Below, piece by piece: positions 8,250 to 17,343 of a stretch of DNA of 64,000 bases. This DNA comes from Streptomyces harbinensis (lineage in GTDB: Bacteria > Actinomycetota > Actinomycetes > Streptomycetales > Streptomycetaceae): contig NZ_FPAB01000003.1 of the NCBI RefSeq assembly GCF_900116145.1, forward strand, positions 203,822 to 267,821. The letters are read 5' to 3'. The notes under the pieces were generated by a model, which was not told the DNA's origin, made no database searches, and worked only from the letters and a program-made list of their open reading frames with translations. Position 1 is the first letter of the stretch, and each line of letters begins with the position of its first letter. A program made the translations under genes and the position numbers.

Positions 8250-10982
8250 TTACGCGTCGCCGCCCTCCGGTCCCGGGTCGGCGGCGGCCACGTCCAGCAG
8301 CTGGTAGCGGTCGATCGCGGTGCGCAAAACCGAACGGTTGAGCTTGCCGTCCCGCACCAGTTCGGTCAGCACCCCGAGCACGATCGAGGGCGCGTCGATG
8401 TGGAAGAACCGCCGGGCCGCGCCCCGCGTGTCGGCGAAGCCGAACCCGTCGGCGCCCAGCGACTGGTACGTGCCGGGCACCCAGCGCGCGATCTGGTCGG
8501 GGACCGCCCGCATCCAGTCGGAGACCGCGAGCACCGGCCCATGGGCGTCCCGCAGCGCGCGGGTCACGTACGGGACGCGCGGCTCCTCCTCCGGGTTCAG
8601 CAGGTGGTGTTCCTCGGCCGCCAGCGCCTCGCGCCGCAGTTCCGTCCAGGACGTCGCGGACCACACGTCCGCCCGGACGTCCCACTCCTCGGCGAGGATC
8701 CGCTGGGCCTCCACCGCCCACGGCACCGCCACGCCCGAGGCGAGGATCTGCGCCGCGACCGTGCCGCCGGTGCCCGCTCGGTAGCGGTACAGGCCCTTGA
8801 GCAGCCCTTCGGTGTCCAGCCCCGCCGGCTCGGCCGGGTGCTGGATCGGCTCGTTGTAGACCGTCAGGTAGTAGAAGACGTCCTCGGCGTCGGGGCCGTA
8901 CATCCGGCGCAGCCCGTCCCGCACGATGTGGGCGATCTCGAAGCCGAACGCCGGGTCGTAGGCGACGCACGCCGGGTTGGTGGAGGCCAGCAGCTGGGAG
9001 TGGCCGTCCGCGTGCTGGGTCCCCTCGCCGGTCAGGGTCGTGCGCCCGGCGGTCGCGCCCAGGACGAAGCCACGCGCCAGCTGATCACCCATCTGCCAGA
9101 ACTGATCGCCGGTGCGCTGGAAGCCGAACATCGAGTAGAAGACGTACACCGGGATCAGCGGTTCGCCGTGCGTCGCGTACGACGAACCCGCCGCGATCAG
9201 CGACGCGGTGCACCCCGCTTCCGTAATCCCGTCGTGCAGCAGCTGCCCGGTCGGCGACTCCTTGTACGACAGCAGCAGCTCCCGGTCCACCGACTCGTAC
9301 ATCTGCCCGAGCGGGTTGTAGATCTTCGCGGACGGGAACAGCGAGTCCATGCCGAAGGTGCGGTACTCGTCCGGGGCGATCGGCACGAACCGCTTCCCGA
9401 TCTCCTTGTCCCGCATCAGGTCCTTCAACAGCCGCACGAACGCCATCGTGGTCGCGATCGACTGCTGCCCGCTGCCCTTGCGCAGCGCCCCGTACGCCTC
9501 CTCGCCCGGCAGCGTCAGCGGACGCGCCCGCACCACCCGGGTGGGCACGTAGCCGCCCAGCTCCCGGCGCCGGTCGTGCATGTACTGGATCTCCGGCGAC
9601 TCGCGGCCCGGGTGGTAGTACGGCGGCAGGCCCTCCTCCAGGTCCCGGTCGGGGATCGGCAGCCGCAGCCGGTCCCGGAAGCCCTTCAGATCGGCCACCG
9701 TGAGCTTCTTCATCTGGTGGGTGGCGTTGCGGCCCTCGAAGTTCGGCCCGAGCGTCCAGCCCTTGACCGTCTGCGCCAGGATCACCGTCGGCTGCCCCCG
9801 GTGCTCCTTGGCCGCCCGGTACGCCGCGTAGATCTTGCGGTGGTCGTGCCCGCCGCGCCCCAGGTGCAGGATCTGGTCGTCCGTCATGTGCTCGACCATG
9901 GCCCGCAGCCGCTGGTCACCGCCGAAGAAGTGGTCGCGGATGTAGCCGCCGGACTCGGTGGCGTACGTCTGGAACTGCCCGTCCGGGGTGGTGTTGAGCT
10001 TGTTGACCAGCGCCCCGTCCCGGTCCTGCGCGAGCAGCGGGTCCCAGGAGCGGTCCCACACCAGCTTGATGACGTTCCAGCCCGCGCCCCGGAAGACCGA
10101 CTCCAGCTCCTGGATGATCTTGCCGTTGCCGCGGACCGGCCCGTCCAGCCGCTGGAGGTTGCAGTTGATGACGAAGGTGAGGTTGTCCAGGCTCTCCCGC
10201 GCCGCGATCGTCAGCTGGCCCAGCGACTCCGGCTCGTCCATCTCGCCGTCGCCCAGGAACGCCCACACGTGCGAGCGGGAGGTGTCGGCGATGCCGCGCG
10301 CCTGGAGGTAGCGGTTCATCCGCGCCTGGTAGATCGCGCCGATCGGGCCCAGGCCCATGGAGACGGTCGGGAACTCCCAGAAGTCCGGCATCATCCGCGG
10401 GTGCGGGTAGCTGGAGAGGCCGTAGGGCGCCTTGGAACGCTCCTGCCGGAAGCCGTCCAGATGGCGCTCGCCCAGCCGGTCGAGCAGGAACGCGCGGGCG
10501 TAGATGCCGGGGGAGGCGTGGCCCTGGAAGAAGATCTGGTCGCCGCCGTCGCCGCCGTCCTTGCCCCGGAAGAAGTGGTTGAAGCCCACGTCGTAGAGGG
10601 AGGCGGAGGAGGCGAAGGTGGCGATGTGCCCGCCCACCCCGATGCCGGGGCGCTGGGCGCGCGAGACGGTGACGGCCGCGTTCCACCGGGTGGCGTTGAG
10701 GATCTTGCGTTCGATCTCCTCGTCACCGGGGAAGTACGGCTCGTCCCTGGTCGCGATCGTGTTCACGTAGTCGGTGCTGCTCATCTCCGGCACGGCGACC
10801 CGCTTCTCGCGGGCGCGTTCGATCAGCCGGAGCATGAGATAGCGAGCCCTGTCCCGGCCGCGCTCGTCGACGGCCGCGTCGAGCGAGTCGAGCCATTCCC
10901 GGGTCTCCTCGGGGTCGAAATCCGGGACCTGGCTGGGCAGGCCGCCAATGATGATCGGGTTGCGATCGGATCCGGAAGCCAC
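8250..10982 (-). CDS. aceE: Pyruvate dehydrogenase E1 component, homodimeric type
   Basis: At 910 residues this has the normal length for homodimeric E1, the ThDP enzyme that decarboxylates pyruvate and passes the acetyl group to lipoyl-E2. Clear landmarks are [36 protein letters not shown], the ThDP/Mg site [17 protein letters not shown] with downstream [15 protein letters not shown], and the C-terminal transketolase-like half ([20 protein letters not shown]). It is transcribed divergently from the DUF3052/peroxiredoxin genes. E2 and E3 genes are not in the window, as is usual in actinobacteria where aceE stands alone. The stop is TAA at 8250-8252. Confidence 0.97.
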   Translation of the reverse strand: MASGSDRNPIIIGGLPSQVPDFDPEETREWLDSLDAAVDERGRDRARYLMLRLIERAREKRVAVPEMSSTDYVNTIATRDEPYFPGDEEIERKILNATRWNAAVTVSRAQRPGIGVGGHIATFASSASLYDVGFNHFFRGKDGGDGGDQIFFQGHASPGIYARAFLLDRLGERHLDGFRQERSKAPYGLSSYPHPRMMPDFWEFPTVSMGLGPIGAIYQARMNRYLQARGIADTSRSHVWAFLGDGEMDEPESLGQLTIAARESLDNLTFVINCNLQRLDGPVRGNGKIIQELESVFRGAGWNVIKLVWDRSWDPLLAQDRDGALVNKLNTTPDGQFQTYATESGGYIRDHFFGGDQRLRAMVEHMTDDQILHLGRGGHDHRKIYAAYRAAKEHRGQPTVILAQTVKGWTLGPNFEGRNATHQMKKLTVADLKGFRDRLRLPIPDRDLEEGLPPYYHPGRESPEIQYMHDRRRELGGYVPTRVVRARPLTLPGEEAYGALRKGSGQQSIATTMAFVRLLKDLMRDKEIGKRFVPIAPDEYRTFGMDSLFPSAKIYNPLGQMYESVDRELLLSYKESPTGQLLHDGITEAGCTASLIAAGSSYATHGEPLIPVYVFYSMFGFQRTGDQFWQMGDQLARGFVLGATAGRTTLTGEGTQHADGHSQLLASTNPACVAYDPAFGFEIAHIVRDGLRRMYGPDAEDVFYYLTVYNEPIQHPAEPAGLDTEGLLKGLYRYRAGTGGTVAAQILASGVAVPWAVEAQRILAEEWDVRADVWSATSWTELRREALAAEEHHLLNPEEEPRVPYVTRALRDAHGPVLAVSDWMRAVPDQIARWVPGTYQSLGADGFGFADTRGAARRFFHIDAPSIVLGVLTELVRDGKLNRSVLRTAIDRYQLLDVAAADPGPEGGDA

Positions 10983-11380
10983 GCTGTTCCTTCACGTCCT
11001 TCGCTGGGAGGTGGGGGTGGTGTGGGGAGCTGTGGGGTGTTGTGCGGGGATTTGGCGCCGCCCCCATCGTGTACCGGGCGGCGGCGGGAAATCATCTCTA
11101 CCGGGCGGTATTCCTCACTCCGGTGGACACCGCCGGCATACCGCCATCCGGCCGCTCCTGAGGGCCTGACACCGGGGTGCCGCTCACTGCGCGGGCGGCG
11201 TCTGAAACTATGACGCAGATCACGCAACCATGGCCGACACGGGCCACGGGCGTCAACGACGGGCCGGGTTCACAGGCCGGGTACTTGCGCGATTCGCCCG
11301 GCCCGTGTGGACTACGGCCCAAGCCGCGCGTCATTGCGCGGACCCGACCCGTACTGACTGAGACAGGACAGGAGCAATCC
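10983..11380. promoter_or_regulatory. 398-base divergent intergenic region between aceE and the DUF3052 gene
   Basis: This is the longest non-coding stretch in the window and must hold the promoters of both divergent transcripts. I see no RNA gene and no convincing frame of normal composition. The segment 11350-11374 ends in ACAGGACAGGAG, which serves as ribosome site for the GTG at 11381. Possible -10 elements are visible (for example TATGAC near 11208), but I cannot assign promoters with confidence. No extended palindrome was noticed. Confidence 0.5.
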
Positions 11381-11809
11381 GTGAGCGCGACCGCGGACCA
11401 CGCGGAGACCAACCTTGCCGTGAGGCTGGGTTTCCAGCCCGACATGGTGGTCCAGGAGATCGGCTACGACGAGGACGCCGAGGAGGAACTCCGCGAGGTC
11501 ATCGAGGCCACCACGGGCCAGGAACTCGTCGACGAGGACTACGACGACGTGGCCGACGCCGTGCTGCTGTGGTTCCGCGAGGACGACGGCGATCTGACCG
11601 ACGCCCTGGTGGACGCCCTGTCACTCCTCGACGAGGGCGGGCAGATCGTTCTGCTGACCCCCAAGCCCGGCCGTGACGGGTACGTCGAGCCGAGCGAGAT
11701 CGGGGAAGCGGCGAAGACCGCCGGACTCTCCCAGACGAAGAACGTCAACGCGGGCAAGGACTGGACGGGCAGCCGGCTGGTCAGCCCCAAGGCGGCGGGC
11801 CGGAAGTAG
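11381..11809 (+). CDS. DUF3052 domain protein
   Basis: This is a 142-residue acidic protein beginning with GTG 11381 behind the ribosome site GGACAGGAG. The N-terminal pattern NLAVRLGFQPDMVVQEIGYD and the middle DADDVADAVLLWFRED-like region (observed YDDVADAVLLWFREDDGD) identify DUF3052, a small actinobacterial cytoplasmic protein of unknown function. The C-terminus (GLSQTKNVNAGKDWTGSRLV) is also family-typical. It lies divergent from aceE and ahead of the peroxiredoxin gene, an order I believe is conserved in streptomycetes. A longer in-frame upstream extension exists but has non-protein-like composition and is rejected. Confidence 0.9.
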   Translation: MSATADHAETNLAVRLGFQPDMVVQEIGYDEDAEEELREVIEATTGQELVDEDYDDVADAVLLWFREDDGDLTDALVDALSLLDEGGQIVLLTPKPGRDGYVEPSEIGEAAKTAGLSQTKNVNAGKDWTGSRLVSPKAAGRK

Positions 11810-11905
11810 AGCCGCGAGCGGTCCCCGGCGCCGTCCCGGTGGCCGGGGGCCGCAACGTAGGCTGGGCGCGACAGATGCAACCGACACCGGAACGGATGTC
11901 CGCCC

Positions 11906-12364
11906 ATGGCGATTGAGCCCGGTACCAAGGCGCCCGACTTCACCCTCAAGAACCAGCACGGCCAGTCGGTCACCCTTTCGTCCTTCCGTGGCGAGAAGAA
12001 CGTCGTGCTGCTGTTCTACCCCTTCGCGTTCACCGGCGTGTGCACCGGCGAGCTGTGCGCCCTGCGCGACGAACTGCCCACGTTCGTCAACGACGACGTC
12101 CAGCTGCTGGCCGTCTCCAACGACTCCCCGTTCTCGCTGCGCGTGTTCGCCGAGCAGGAGGGCCTGGAGTACCCGCTGCTGTCCGACTTCTGGCCGCACG
12201 GCGACACCTCCCGCGCCTACGGCGTGTTCGACGAGGAGAAGGGCTGCGCGGTGCGCGGCACCTTCATCATCGACAAGGAGGGCGTGGTCCGCTGGACGGT
12301 CGTCAACGGCCTGCCGGACGCCCGGGACATCGAGAGTTACGTCACCGCCCTCAAGGCGCTGTAA
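11906..12364 (+). CDS. Thiol peroxidase, AhpE-like peroxiredoxin
   Basis: The product has 152 residues and the full peroxiredoxin fold. The active site is FYPFAFTGVCTGELC: C46 is the peroxidatic cysteine, T43 the conserved Thr, and C51 a second nearby Cys. FIIDKEGVVRWT is the conserved late strand. The family reduces hydrogen and organic peroxides in the cytoplasm; the AhpE/1-Cys type is recycled by mycothiol/mycoredoxin in actinobacteria, which I infer here. The gene sits between DUF3052 and the first TerD gene, so the start of the Ter stress region is flanked by an oxidant-defence enzyme. Confidence 0.92.
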   Translation: MAIEPGTKAPDFTLKNQHGQSVTLSSFRGEKNVVLLFYPFAFTGVCTGELCALRDELPTFVNDDVQLLAVSNDSPFSLRVFAEQEGLEYPLLSDFWPHGDTSRAYGVFDEEKGCAVRGTFIIDKEGVVRWTVVNGLPDARDIESYVTALKAL

Positions 12365-12461
12365 CCCGGATCACCGCTCAACGCGTCGTAATGACATATT
12401 GGGGGCGGTTCGTGCGCCCCCGCACGCACCGCACCCGCACCACAACGGACTGGAGGACACC

Positions 12462-13046
12462 GTGGGAGTCAGCCTCACCAAGGGCGGCAACGTCTCGCTC
12501 ACCAAGGAGGCCCCGAACCTGACGGCGGTGACCGTGGGCCTGGGCTGGCAGGCACGCACCACCACCGGTGCCGACTTCGACCTGGACGCCTCGGCCCTGC
12601 TGACCAACTCGCTGGGCAAGGTCATCAGCGACCAGCACTTCATTTTCTTCAACAACCTCAAGAGCCCCGACGGTTCCGTCGAGCACATGGGCGACGAGCT
12701 GGTCGGCGGCGCCGGTGACCAGGGCGGCGACGAGGAGGAGATCAAGGTCGACCTGGCGAACATCGCCCCCGACGTCGACAAGATCGTCTTCCCGGTGTCG
12801 ATCTACGACGCCGACTCCCGCCAGCAGAACTTCGGCCAGGTCTTCGGCGCGTACATCCGCATCGTGAACCAGGCGGACGGCCGCGAACTGGCCCGCTACG
12901 ACCTGACCGAGGACGCCTCGACCGAGACCGCGATGGTCTTCGGCGAGCTGTACCGGCACGGCGGCGAGTGGAAGTTCCGGGCCATCGGCCAGGGCTACGC
13001 TTCGGGGCTGCGGGGCATCGCACTCGACTACGGCGTCAACGTCTGA
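12462..13046 (+). CDS. terD: TerD family stress protein
   Basis: This is a 194-residue single TerD domain. Hallmarks are MGVSLTKGGNVSLTKEAP at the N-terminus, the calcium-binding FDLDASALL, FIFFNNLKSPDGSVEHMGDE, the acidic DDEEEIKVDL-type stretch (observed GGDEEEIKVDLANIAP), VFPVSIYDAD, and GELYRHGGEWKFRAIGQGY. GTG 12462 follows TGGAGGAC, a strong ribosome site. TerD proteins bind Ca2+ and belong to the Ter chemical-stress system, where they may form membrane-linked complexes with TerC. The TerC-like DUF475 gene follows 47 bases downstream, probably in the same transcript. Confidence 0.96.
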   Translation: MGVSLTKGGNVSLTKEAPNLTAVTVGLGWQARTTTGADFDLDASALLTNSLGKVISDQHFIFFNNLKSPDGSVEHMGDELVGGAGDQGGDEEEIKVDLANIAPDVDKIVFPVSIYDADSRQQNFGQVFGAYIRIVNQADGRELARYDLTEDASTETAMVFGELYRHGGEWKFRAIGQGYASGLRGIALDYGVNV

Positions 13047-13093
13047 CCCGTGACACGACGCCGTGACGCCCGGCGTGGGAGACAGGACTTCTC

Positions 13094-14251
13094 GTGATAC
13101 TGAAAACCTTCGGCTGGTCCTTCGGGGTCACCGCCATGGGATTGGCGGCAGCGTTCTACTTCTGGGGGTGGGAGGGCTTCGCCGTCGTCGCGATCCTCTC
13201 CGTCCTGGAAATCTCCCTCTCCTTCGACAACGCGGTGGTCAACGCCGGTGTGCTGAAGAAGATGAACGCTTTCTGGCAGCGCATCTTCCTCACCATCGGC
13301 ATCCTCATCGCGGTGTTCGGCATGCGACTGGTCTTCCCAGTCGCCATCGTCAGCGTCACGGCGGGTGTCGGCCCCATCGACGCGGTCCAGCTCGCGCTGG
13401 ACGACCCCGATCAGTACGAGCAGATGGTCACGGACGCCCATCCGTCCATCGCCGCCTTCGGTGGCATGTTCCTGCTGATGATCTTCCTCAACTTCATATT
13501 CCAGGAACGGGACGTCCACTGGCTGGGCCCGCTGGAGCGCCCGCTGGCCAGGCTCGGGCGGATCGACGCCTTCTCGGTCGGTGTCGCGCTGGCCGCGCTG
13601 CTGCTGACCGCGAGCACGGTCGCCACGCACGCGTACCAGCACGGCGGCACCTACAGCGACGAGTCCAGCACCGTCCTGCTCTCCGGCATCGCCGGCCTGC
13701 TCACCTACCTGGTGGTCGGCGGGCTCTCCGGCTTCTTCGAGAACAAGCTGGAGGAGGACGAGGAGCGCGAGGAGGCCAAGGCCGAGGAGGCAGCCGAGGA
13801 GGCCAGGGCGGCCGGGCAGCAGCCCACCGTCGTCGGACTCGCCGGCCGGGCCGCGTTCTTCCTCTTCCTCTACCTCGAAGTCCTCGACGCCTCCTTCTCC
13901 TTCGACGGAGTCATCGGCGCCTTCGCCATCACCAACCACATCTTCTGGATGGCACTCGGCCTGGGCATAGGGGCCATGTACGTGCGGTCGATCACCATCT
14001 ACCTGGTGCGCGAAGGCACCCTGGACGACTACCGCTACCTGGAGCACGGCGCCCACTACGCCATCGGCGCGCTGGCCACCATGCTCCTGGTCAGCATCCG
14101 CTGGCACCTGCCCGAGTGGGTCACCGGCGGGGTCGGGGTCGCGCTGATCGGCCTGTCGTTCTGGTCCTCGGTACGCGCCAACCGCGCGGACGCGGCAGCA
14201 CGGCGCGAGGACGATTCCTCCGATGAATCCGCCATACCCTCCGGGGTGTGA
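13094..14251 (+). CDS. DUF475 integral membrane protein, TerC-like
   Basis: The protein has 385 residues and about nine membrane segments. Two internally related motifs sit in membrane helices: LEISLSFDNAVVNAGVL (about residues 38-54) and LEVLDASFSFDGVIGAF (about 266-282). The acidic residues in such motifs are characteristic of the TerC/LysE-like metal-handling superfamily. A charged cytoplasmic loop (about 215-240, rich in E and K) separates the halves. GTG 13094 is preceded by GGGAGACAGGA. Position between two Ter-domain genes supports a role as the membrane partner of the Ter complex. Ion specificity is unknown. Confidence 0.92.
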   Translation: MILKTFGWSFGVTAMGLAAAFYFWGWEGFAVVAILSVLEISLSFDNAVVNAGVLKKMNAFWQRIFLTIGILIAVFGMRLVFPVAIVSVTAGVGPIDAVQLALDDPDQYEQMVTDAHPSIAAFGGMFLLMIFLNFIFQERDVHWLGPLERPLARLGRIDAFSVGVALAALLLTASTVATHAYQHGGTYSDESSTVLLSGIAGLLTYLVVGGLSGFFENKLEEDEEREEAKAEEAAEEARAAGQQPTVVGLAGRAAFFLFLYLEVLDASFSFDGVIGAFAITNHIFWMALGLGIGAMYVRSITIYLVREGTLDDYRYLEHGAHYAIGALATMLLVSIRWHLPEWVTGGVGVALIGLSFWSSVRANRADAAARREDDSSDESAIPSGV

Positions 14252-14278
14252 GCGGCACAGGATTGCGGAAACCTAACA

Positions 14279-14318
14279 GGCGGGGCGCCGCTGGGCCACG
14301 TACCCAGGGCGCCCCGCC
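14279..14318 (+). terminator. Strong hairpin after the TerD-DUF475 genes
   Basis: GGCGGGGCGCCGCTGGG at 14279-14295 pairs with CCCAGGGCGCCCCGCC at 14303-14318 around a 7-base loop. This gives a 16-base-pair stem with a single bulged G. No T-run follows, which is normal for streptomycete terminators. It lies 28 bases after the DUF475 stop and before the ribosome site of the next Ter gene, so it probably ends or attenuates the terD-DUF475 transcript. Confidence 0.8.
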
Positions 14319-14351
14319 ACGTGTTGGATGCGAGGGTTGGTGGAGTAGGTC

Positions 14352-15104
14352 ATGGCGTCCCTGTGGAGTTACCTCAAGCGCGGCCGTGAGCCCTCGCAGA
14401 AGTTCGACACGGTGGGCGGCGCGACCAGCTACGCGTACGAACTCACCAAGCGGTACCCGAACTTCTCCCTCACCCGGCGCGGCGCCGACACCGGCACCCT
14501 GCGGGTCGACCTCTCCTGGCGGATGCGCACCGACATGGGCGGCTCCAGCCACCGCAAGCTGAACGCCTGGCGGCACCCGCTGGAGCTGTTCAAACCGGCC
14601 GAGATCCAGGGACACACCCAGGGGCTCGCCAACGTCGACTTCGACCTCGGCTGCCTCTACGAACTCAAGGACGGCACCAAGGGCGTGGTGCAGCCGCTGG
14701 GCGGGCTGACCGGCGAGTTCGGCGACCCGCCGTACATCAAGCTCAGCGGCGACGACCGGTTCGGCACCGCCTCCGGCGAGCAGATGTACATCAACCTGGA
14801 CAACAAGGAGGAGATCAAGCGGCTGCTGATCTTCGTCTACATCTACGACGGAGTGGCCGCCTTCTCCCGGGCCGACGTGGTCGTCACCCTCATCACCAGC
14901 GACGGCAAGCACGTCGAGATCGGCCTCATCGACCCGCCGGACCAGGCCCACTCGTGCGCCGTGGTGCTCATCGAACACGACGAGAAGGGCCACCTGGTGG
15001 CGCGCCGCCAGGTCAAGTACACCTACGGCTTCCAGTCCGAGATCGACCACCTCTTCGGCTGGGGCATGTCCTGGGCCCGGGGCCGCAAGGCCGGCCGCGC
15101 CTGA
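14352..15104 (+). CDS. Ter-family protein (TerA/TerD-like domain)
   Basis: The product has 250 residues and starts with ATG 14352 behind GGTGGAG. The N-terminus is a short basic linker (SLWSYLKRGREPSQKFDTVG); the rest is a diverged Ter domain: TGTLRVDLSWR, then LANVDFDLGCLYELKDGTKG, LSGDDRFGTASGEQMYINL, IKRLLIFVYIYDG, and a C-terminal strand region ending in a Trp- and Arg-rich tail. The layout resembles proteins annotated as tellurium resistance protein next to DUF475 genes. The role is probably as an accessory Ter subunit. No signal peptide or membrane helix is visible. Confidence 0.85.
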   Translation: MASLWSYLKRGREPSQKFDTVGGATSYAYELTKRYPNFSLTRRGADTGTLRVDLSWRMRTDMGGSSHRKLNAWRHPLELFKPAEIQGHTQGLANVDFDLGCLYELKDGTKGVVQPLGGLTGEFGDPPYIKLSGDDRFGTASGEQMYINLDNKEEIKRLLIFVYIYDGVAAFSRADVVVTLITSDGKHVEIGLIDPPDQAHSCAVVLIEHDEKGHLVARRQVKYTYGFQSEIDHLFGWGMSWARGRKAGRA

Positions 15105-15217
15105 CGGCCGGACGGGCGGATGGGCGGCTCCGGGGATCTGAGTATCCGTACTCATGTCCGCCGGGGCACCGCCCTGATAGCTTCCCTCTGCCGAACGGGT
15201 GATGCGGGGAGCTGACG

Positions 15218-15550
15218 TTGTCGAACGGCCTGGAAGTCGATCCGAGCGAGTTGCGCGGCATCTCCGTCAACTCCGGGGTGGTCGCCGCCAATCTGGATGT
15301 GCTGCTGCGGCTGCTGCGCAACGCCGAAGGCGACGGCGCCGCCCCCGGCGGCGGCCTCGACGTGGTGGCCCGGCTCCGGGAGGTCCGTACCGGCTGGGAG
15401 GAACGGCTGGCCACCGTACGCGACGAAGCCGCCGACCTCGAACACCGACTGGACGCCGCCGCGGGCGACTTCACGGCCGCCGAGGACGGGAACCGGGCCG
15501 AGCTGGCCGCCGTCGGCGCCCGGCTGGAGCGGGGAGCCGCCGCCCCGTGA
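15218..15550 (+). CDS. Small helical protein, possible WXG100/ESX-like partner
   Basis: This 110-residue, mostly alpha-helical acidic protein lacks a signal peptide. It begins with a TTG codon at 15218 preceded by GGGGAG. Its composition (NSGVVAANLDVLLRLLRNAE, ADLEHRLDAAAGDFTAAEDG) predicts two long helices, the layout of WXG100-type or DUF-type partners often encoded before DUF1023 proteins in actinobacteria. A strict WXG motif is absent; the nearest is GWEERL in the middle. Its stop overlaps the start of the next gene by 4 bases (GTGA). I infer it acts with the downstream hydrolase; secretion by a type VII system is possible but not shown. Confidence 0.7.
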   Translation: MSNGLEVDPSELRGISVNSGVVAANLDVLLRLLRNAEGDGAAPGGGLDVVARLREVRTGWEERLATVRDEAADLEHRLDAAAGDFTAAEDGNRAELAAVGARLERGAAAP

Positions 15551-17343
15551 TCACCGTCTCGCAGCTGAACGCGGCCCGCCCCGCCGACTTCGCCTCCGAA
15601 GCCGGCAACTGGTCGCAGTTCGCCACCTGGGCCGGCACGGCGAAGGAGTTCGTCGACCAGGAGATGGCCGACCTGCTGCGCGAGCGCTCCGGCGAGACCG
15701 TCACCGCCGCCCTCGGCCGGGTCACCGTCCTCGCCGACAACTGCGAGTACGCCCGCCTCCAGTCCGGCCTGGTGGCCGCCGCCCTGGACGGACTCGCCGA
15801 AGAACTCGGCGACGCCCAGCGGCGGTTGCGCGCCGCCCTGGCGGAAGCCGCCGAACACGGCTACCCGGTGGGCGAGGACGGTTCCGTCACCTTCCCCGAG
15901 GTCCCCGGAGCCGACGGCGGCACCGGCTGGCCCGGCGGCACCGCCCACCAGGGCGGCAACGGACCCGTGGGCGACTACCTGGACTCGGTACGCGCCCTCA
16001 TCGGCGGCCCGCACGCCATCACCGCGCACGGCCTCGCCCAGCGGCTCGGCCGGGCCCTGCGGCAGGCCGAGGAGATCGACGAACGGTACGCCCGTACGCT
16101 GGCCGCCCTCGTCGTCGAACCCGGCCTGCGCATCACCTCGGCGATGTGGGCCGACGCCGGCGAGGACCTGCGCACCGTGGGCGCCGCGCTCACCGGCCTG
16201 CTGTCGGCCGCCGACATCCCGGCCGGCGCGACCCCGGCCGAGAACGCCGCCTGGTGGAACGGGCTGAGCGAGCGCGAACAGGACACCTACCTCGCGCTGT
16301 TCCCCGCCGCCGTCGGCGCCCTGGACGGGCTGCCCGCGACCGTACGCGACCGCGCCAACCGGGGCGTGCTGGAGATCGAGTACGCCCGCGTCAGCACCGA
16401 ACTGGCGGAGGTGCGGGCCCGGGAACCCGCCGCCGGTGACCCCGGGCACGGCGACTGGCAGCGCGAACACGACCGGCTCGCGGGCCAGGTGCGCGGCATG
16501 GAGTCCATCCAGCGGCGCCTGGAGGCCGGCGGCAGCGGCGGGCTCCCCGAAACGTTCCTGCTCGCCTTCGCCACCGAGGGCAACGGCCGCGCCGTCGTCG
16601 CCGTCGGCAACCCCGACCTGGCCGACCACACCGCCGTCTACGTGCCCGGCACCGGGGCCCGGCTGGAGAACGTGGAGGGCGACCTGGTCCGCGCCACCCG
16701 GCTGTGGCGCGAGAGCACGGTCGCCGCCATGGGCGAGAGCGTGTCCACCATCATGTGGCTCGGCTACGACGCCCCCCAGAACGCCATGCCCTTCGAACAG
16801 GGCGAGATCATCCCCTCGGCCACCTCCCGCGGCTACGCCCTGGACGCCGCCCCGGCGCTGCGCGACTTCGCCGCCGGGCTGGAAACGGCCGCCGGCGGCC
16901 CCGACGCGGGGCACACCACGGTCATCGGCCACAGCTACGGCAGCACGGTGGTCGGCGCGGCGGCCAAGGACGGCGGCGGGCTCGCCACCGACGACATCGT
17001 GGCGGTGGGCAGCCCCGGCATGCTGGTGCCGTACGCCAAGGACCTGGGCGTGGGCGACGGCCACGTGTGGTCGATGGCGGCGGGCACCCTGGACGACATC
17101 GTGCCCAACGCGGGCCGGATGTTCCTGGGCGAGAACGACGCCGGGATCGGGATCGGCCGGTACGGCATCCCGTATCTGAAGACCGACTTGGTGCCCAACG
17201 TGCCCTCCGACGAGCAGTTCGGCGCGCATATCATGGCGAACGACTCCACCGGCCACAGCGCCTACTGGGACGAGAACTCCCAGAGCCTGCGCAACCAGTC
17301 GCGGGTGATCGCCGGCCGGTACGACGACGTGGAACTGGGATGA
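15547..17343 (+). CDS. Alpha/beta hydrolase, DUF1023 type with helical N-terminal domain (third of three)
   Basis: The product has 598 residues. The first half is helical and WXG/ESX-like (NWSQFATWAGTAKEFVDQEM, repeated Ala-rich helices, and WWNGLSEREQDTYLALFPAA). The C-terminal half is the DUF1023 hydrolase: VYVPGTGARLENVEGD, TIMWLGYDAPQNAMP, VIGHSYGSTVVG with the nucleophile Ser, AVGSPGMLVPYA and STGHSAYWDENSQSLRN with the likely His. GTG 15547 overlaps the upstream stop by 4 bases and the lipoprotein start overlaps this stop by 4 bases. Unlike the two shorter paralogues it has no signal peptide, so any export would need another route, such as type VII secretion. Confidence 0.85.
   Translation: MITVSQLNAARPADFASEAGNWSQFATWAGTAKEFVDQEMADLLRERSGETVTAALGRVTVLADNCEYARLQSGLVAAALDGLAEELGDAQRRLRAALAEAAEHGYPVGEDGSVTFPEVPGADGGTGWPGGTAHQGGNGPVGDYLDSVRALIGGPHAITAHGLAQRLGRALRQAEEIDERYARTLAALVVEPGLRITSAMWADAGEDLRTVGAALTGLLSAADIPAGATPAENAAWWNGLSEREQDTYLALFPAAVGALDGLPATVRDRANRGVLEIEYARVSTELAEVRAREPAAGDPGHGDWQREHDRLAGQVRGMESIQRRLEAGGSGGLPETFLLAFATEGNGRAVVAVGNPDLADHTAVYVPGTGARLENVEGDLVRATRLWRESTVAAMGESVSTIMWLGYDAPQNAMPFEQGEIIPSATSRGYALDAAPALRDFAAGLETAAGGPDAGHTTVIGHSYGSTVVGAAAKDGGGLATDDIVAVGSPGMLVPYAKDLGVGDGHVWSMAAGTLDDIVPNAGRMFLGENDAGIGIGRYGIPYLKTDLVPNVPSDEQFGAHIMANDSTGHSAYWDENSQSLRNQSRVIAGRYDDVELG

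Noticed and set aside
8241..11213. 990-residue plus-strand frame opposite aceE
   Set aside because: Stop-free antisense frames are expected opposite high-GC genes. Its composition is Arg/Val/Pro-rich without domains, while aceE on the other strand is unambiguous.
11177..11380. Upstream in-frame extension of the DUF3052 protein
   Set aside because: The added residues are not protein-like and the family N-terminus begins at GTG 11381 with GGACAGGAG upstream.
11098..11445. 115-residue minus-strand frame in the aceE/DUF3052 intergenic region
   Set aside because: No ribosome site, no family features, and it runs into the DUF3052 gene antisense.
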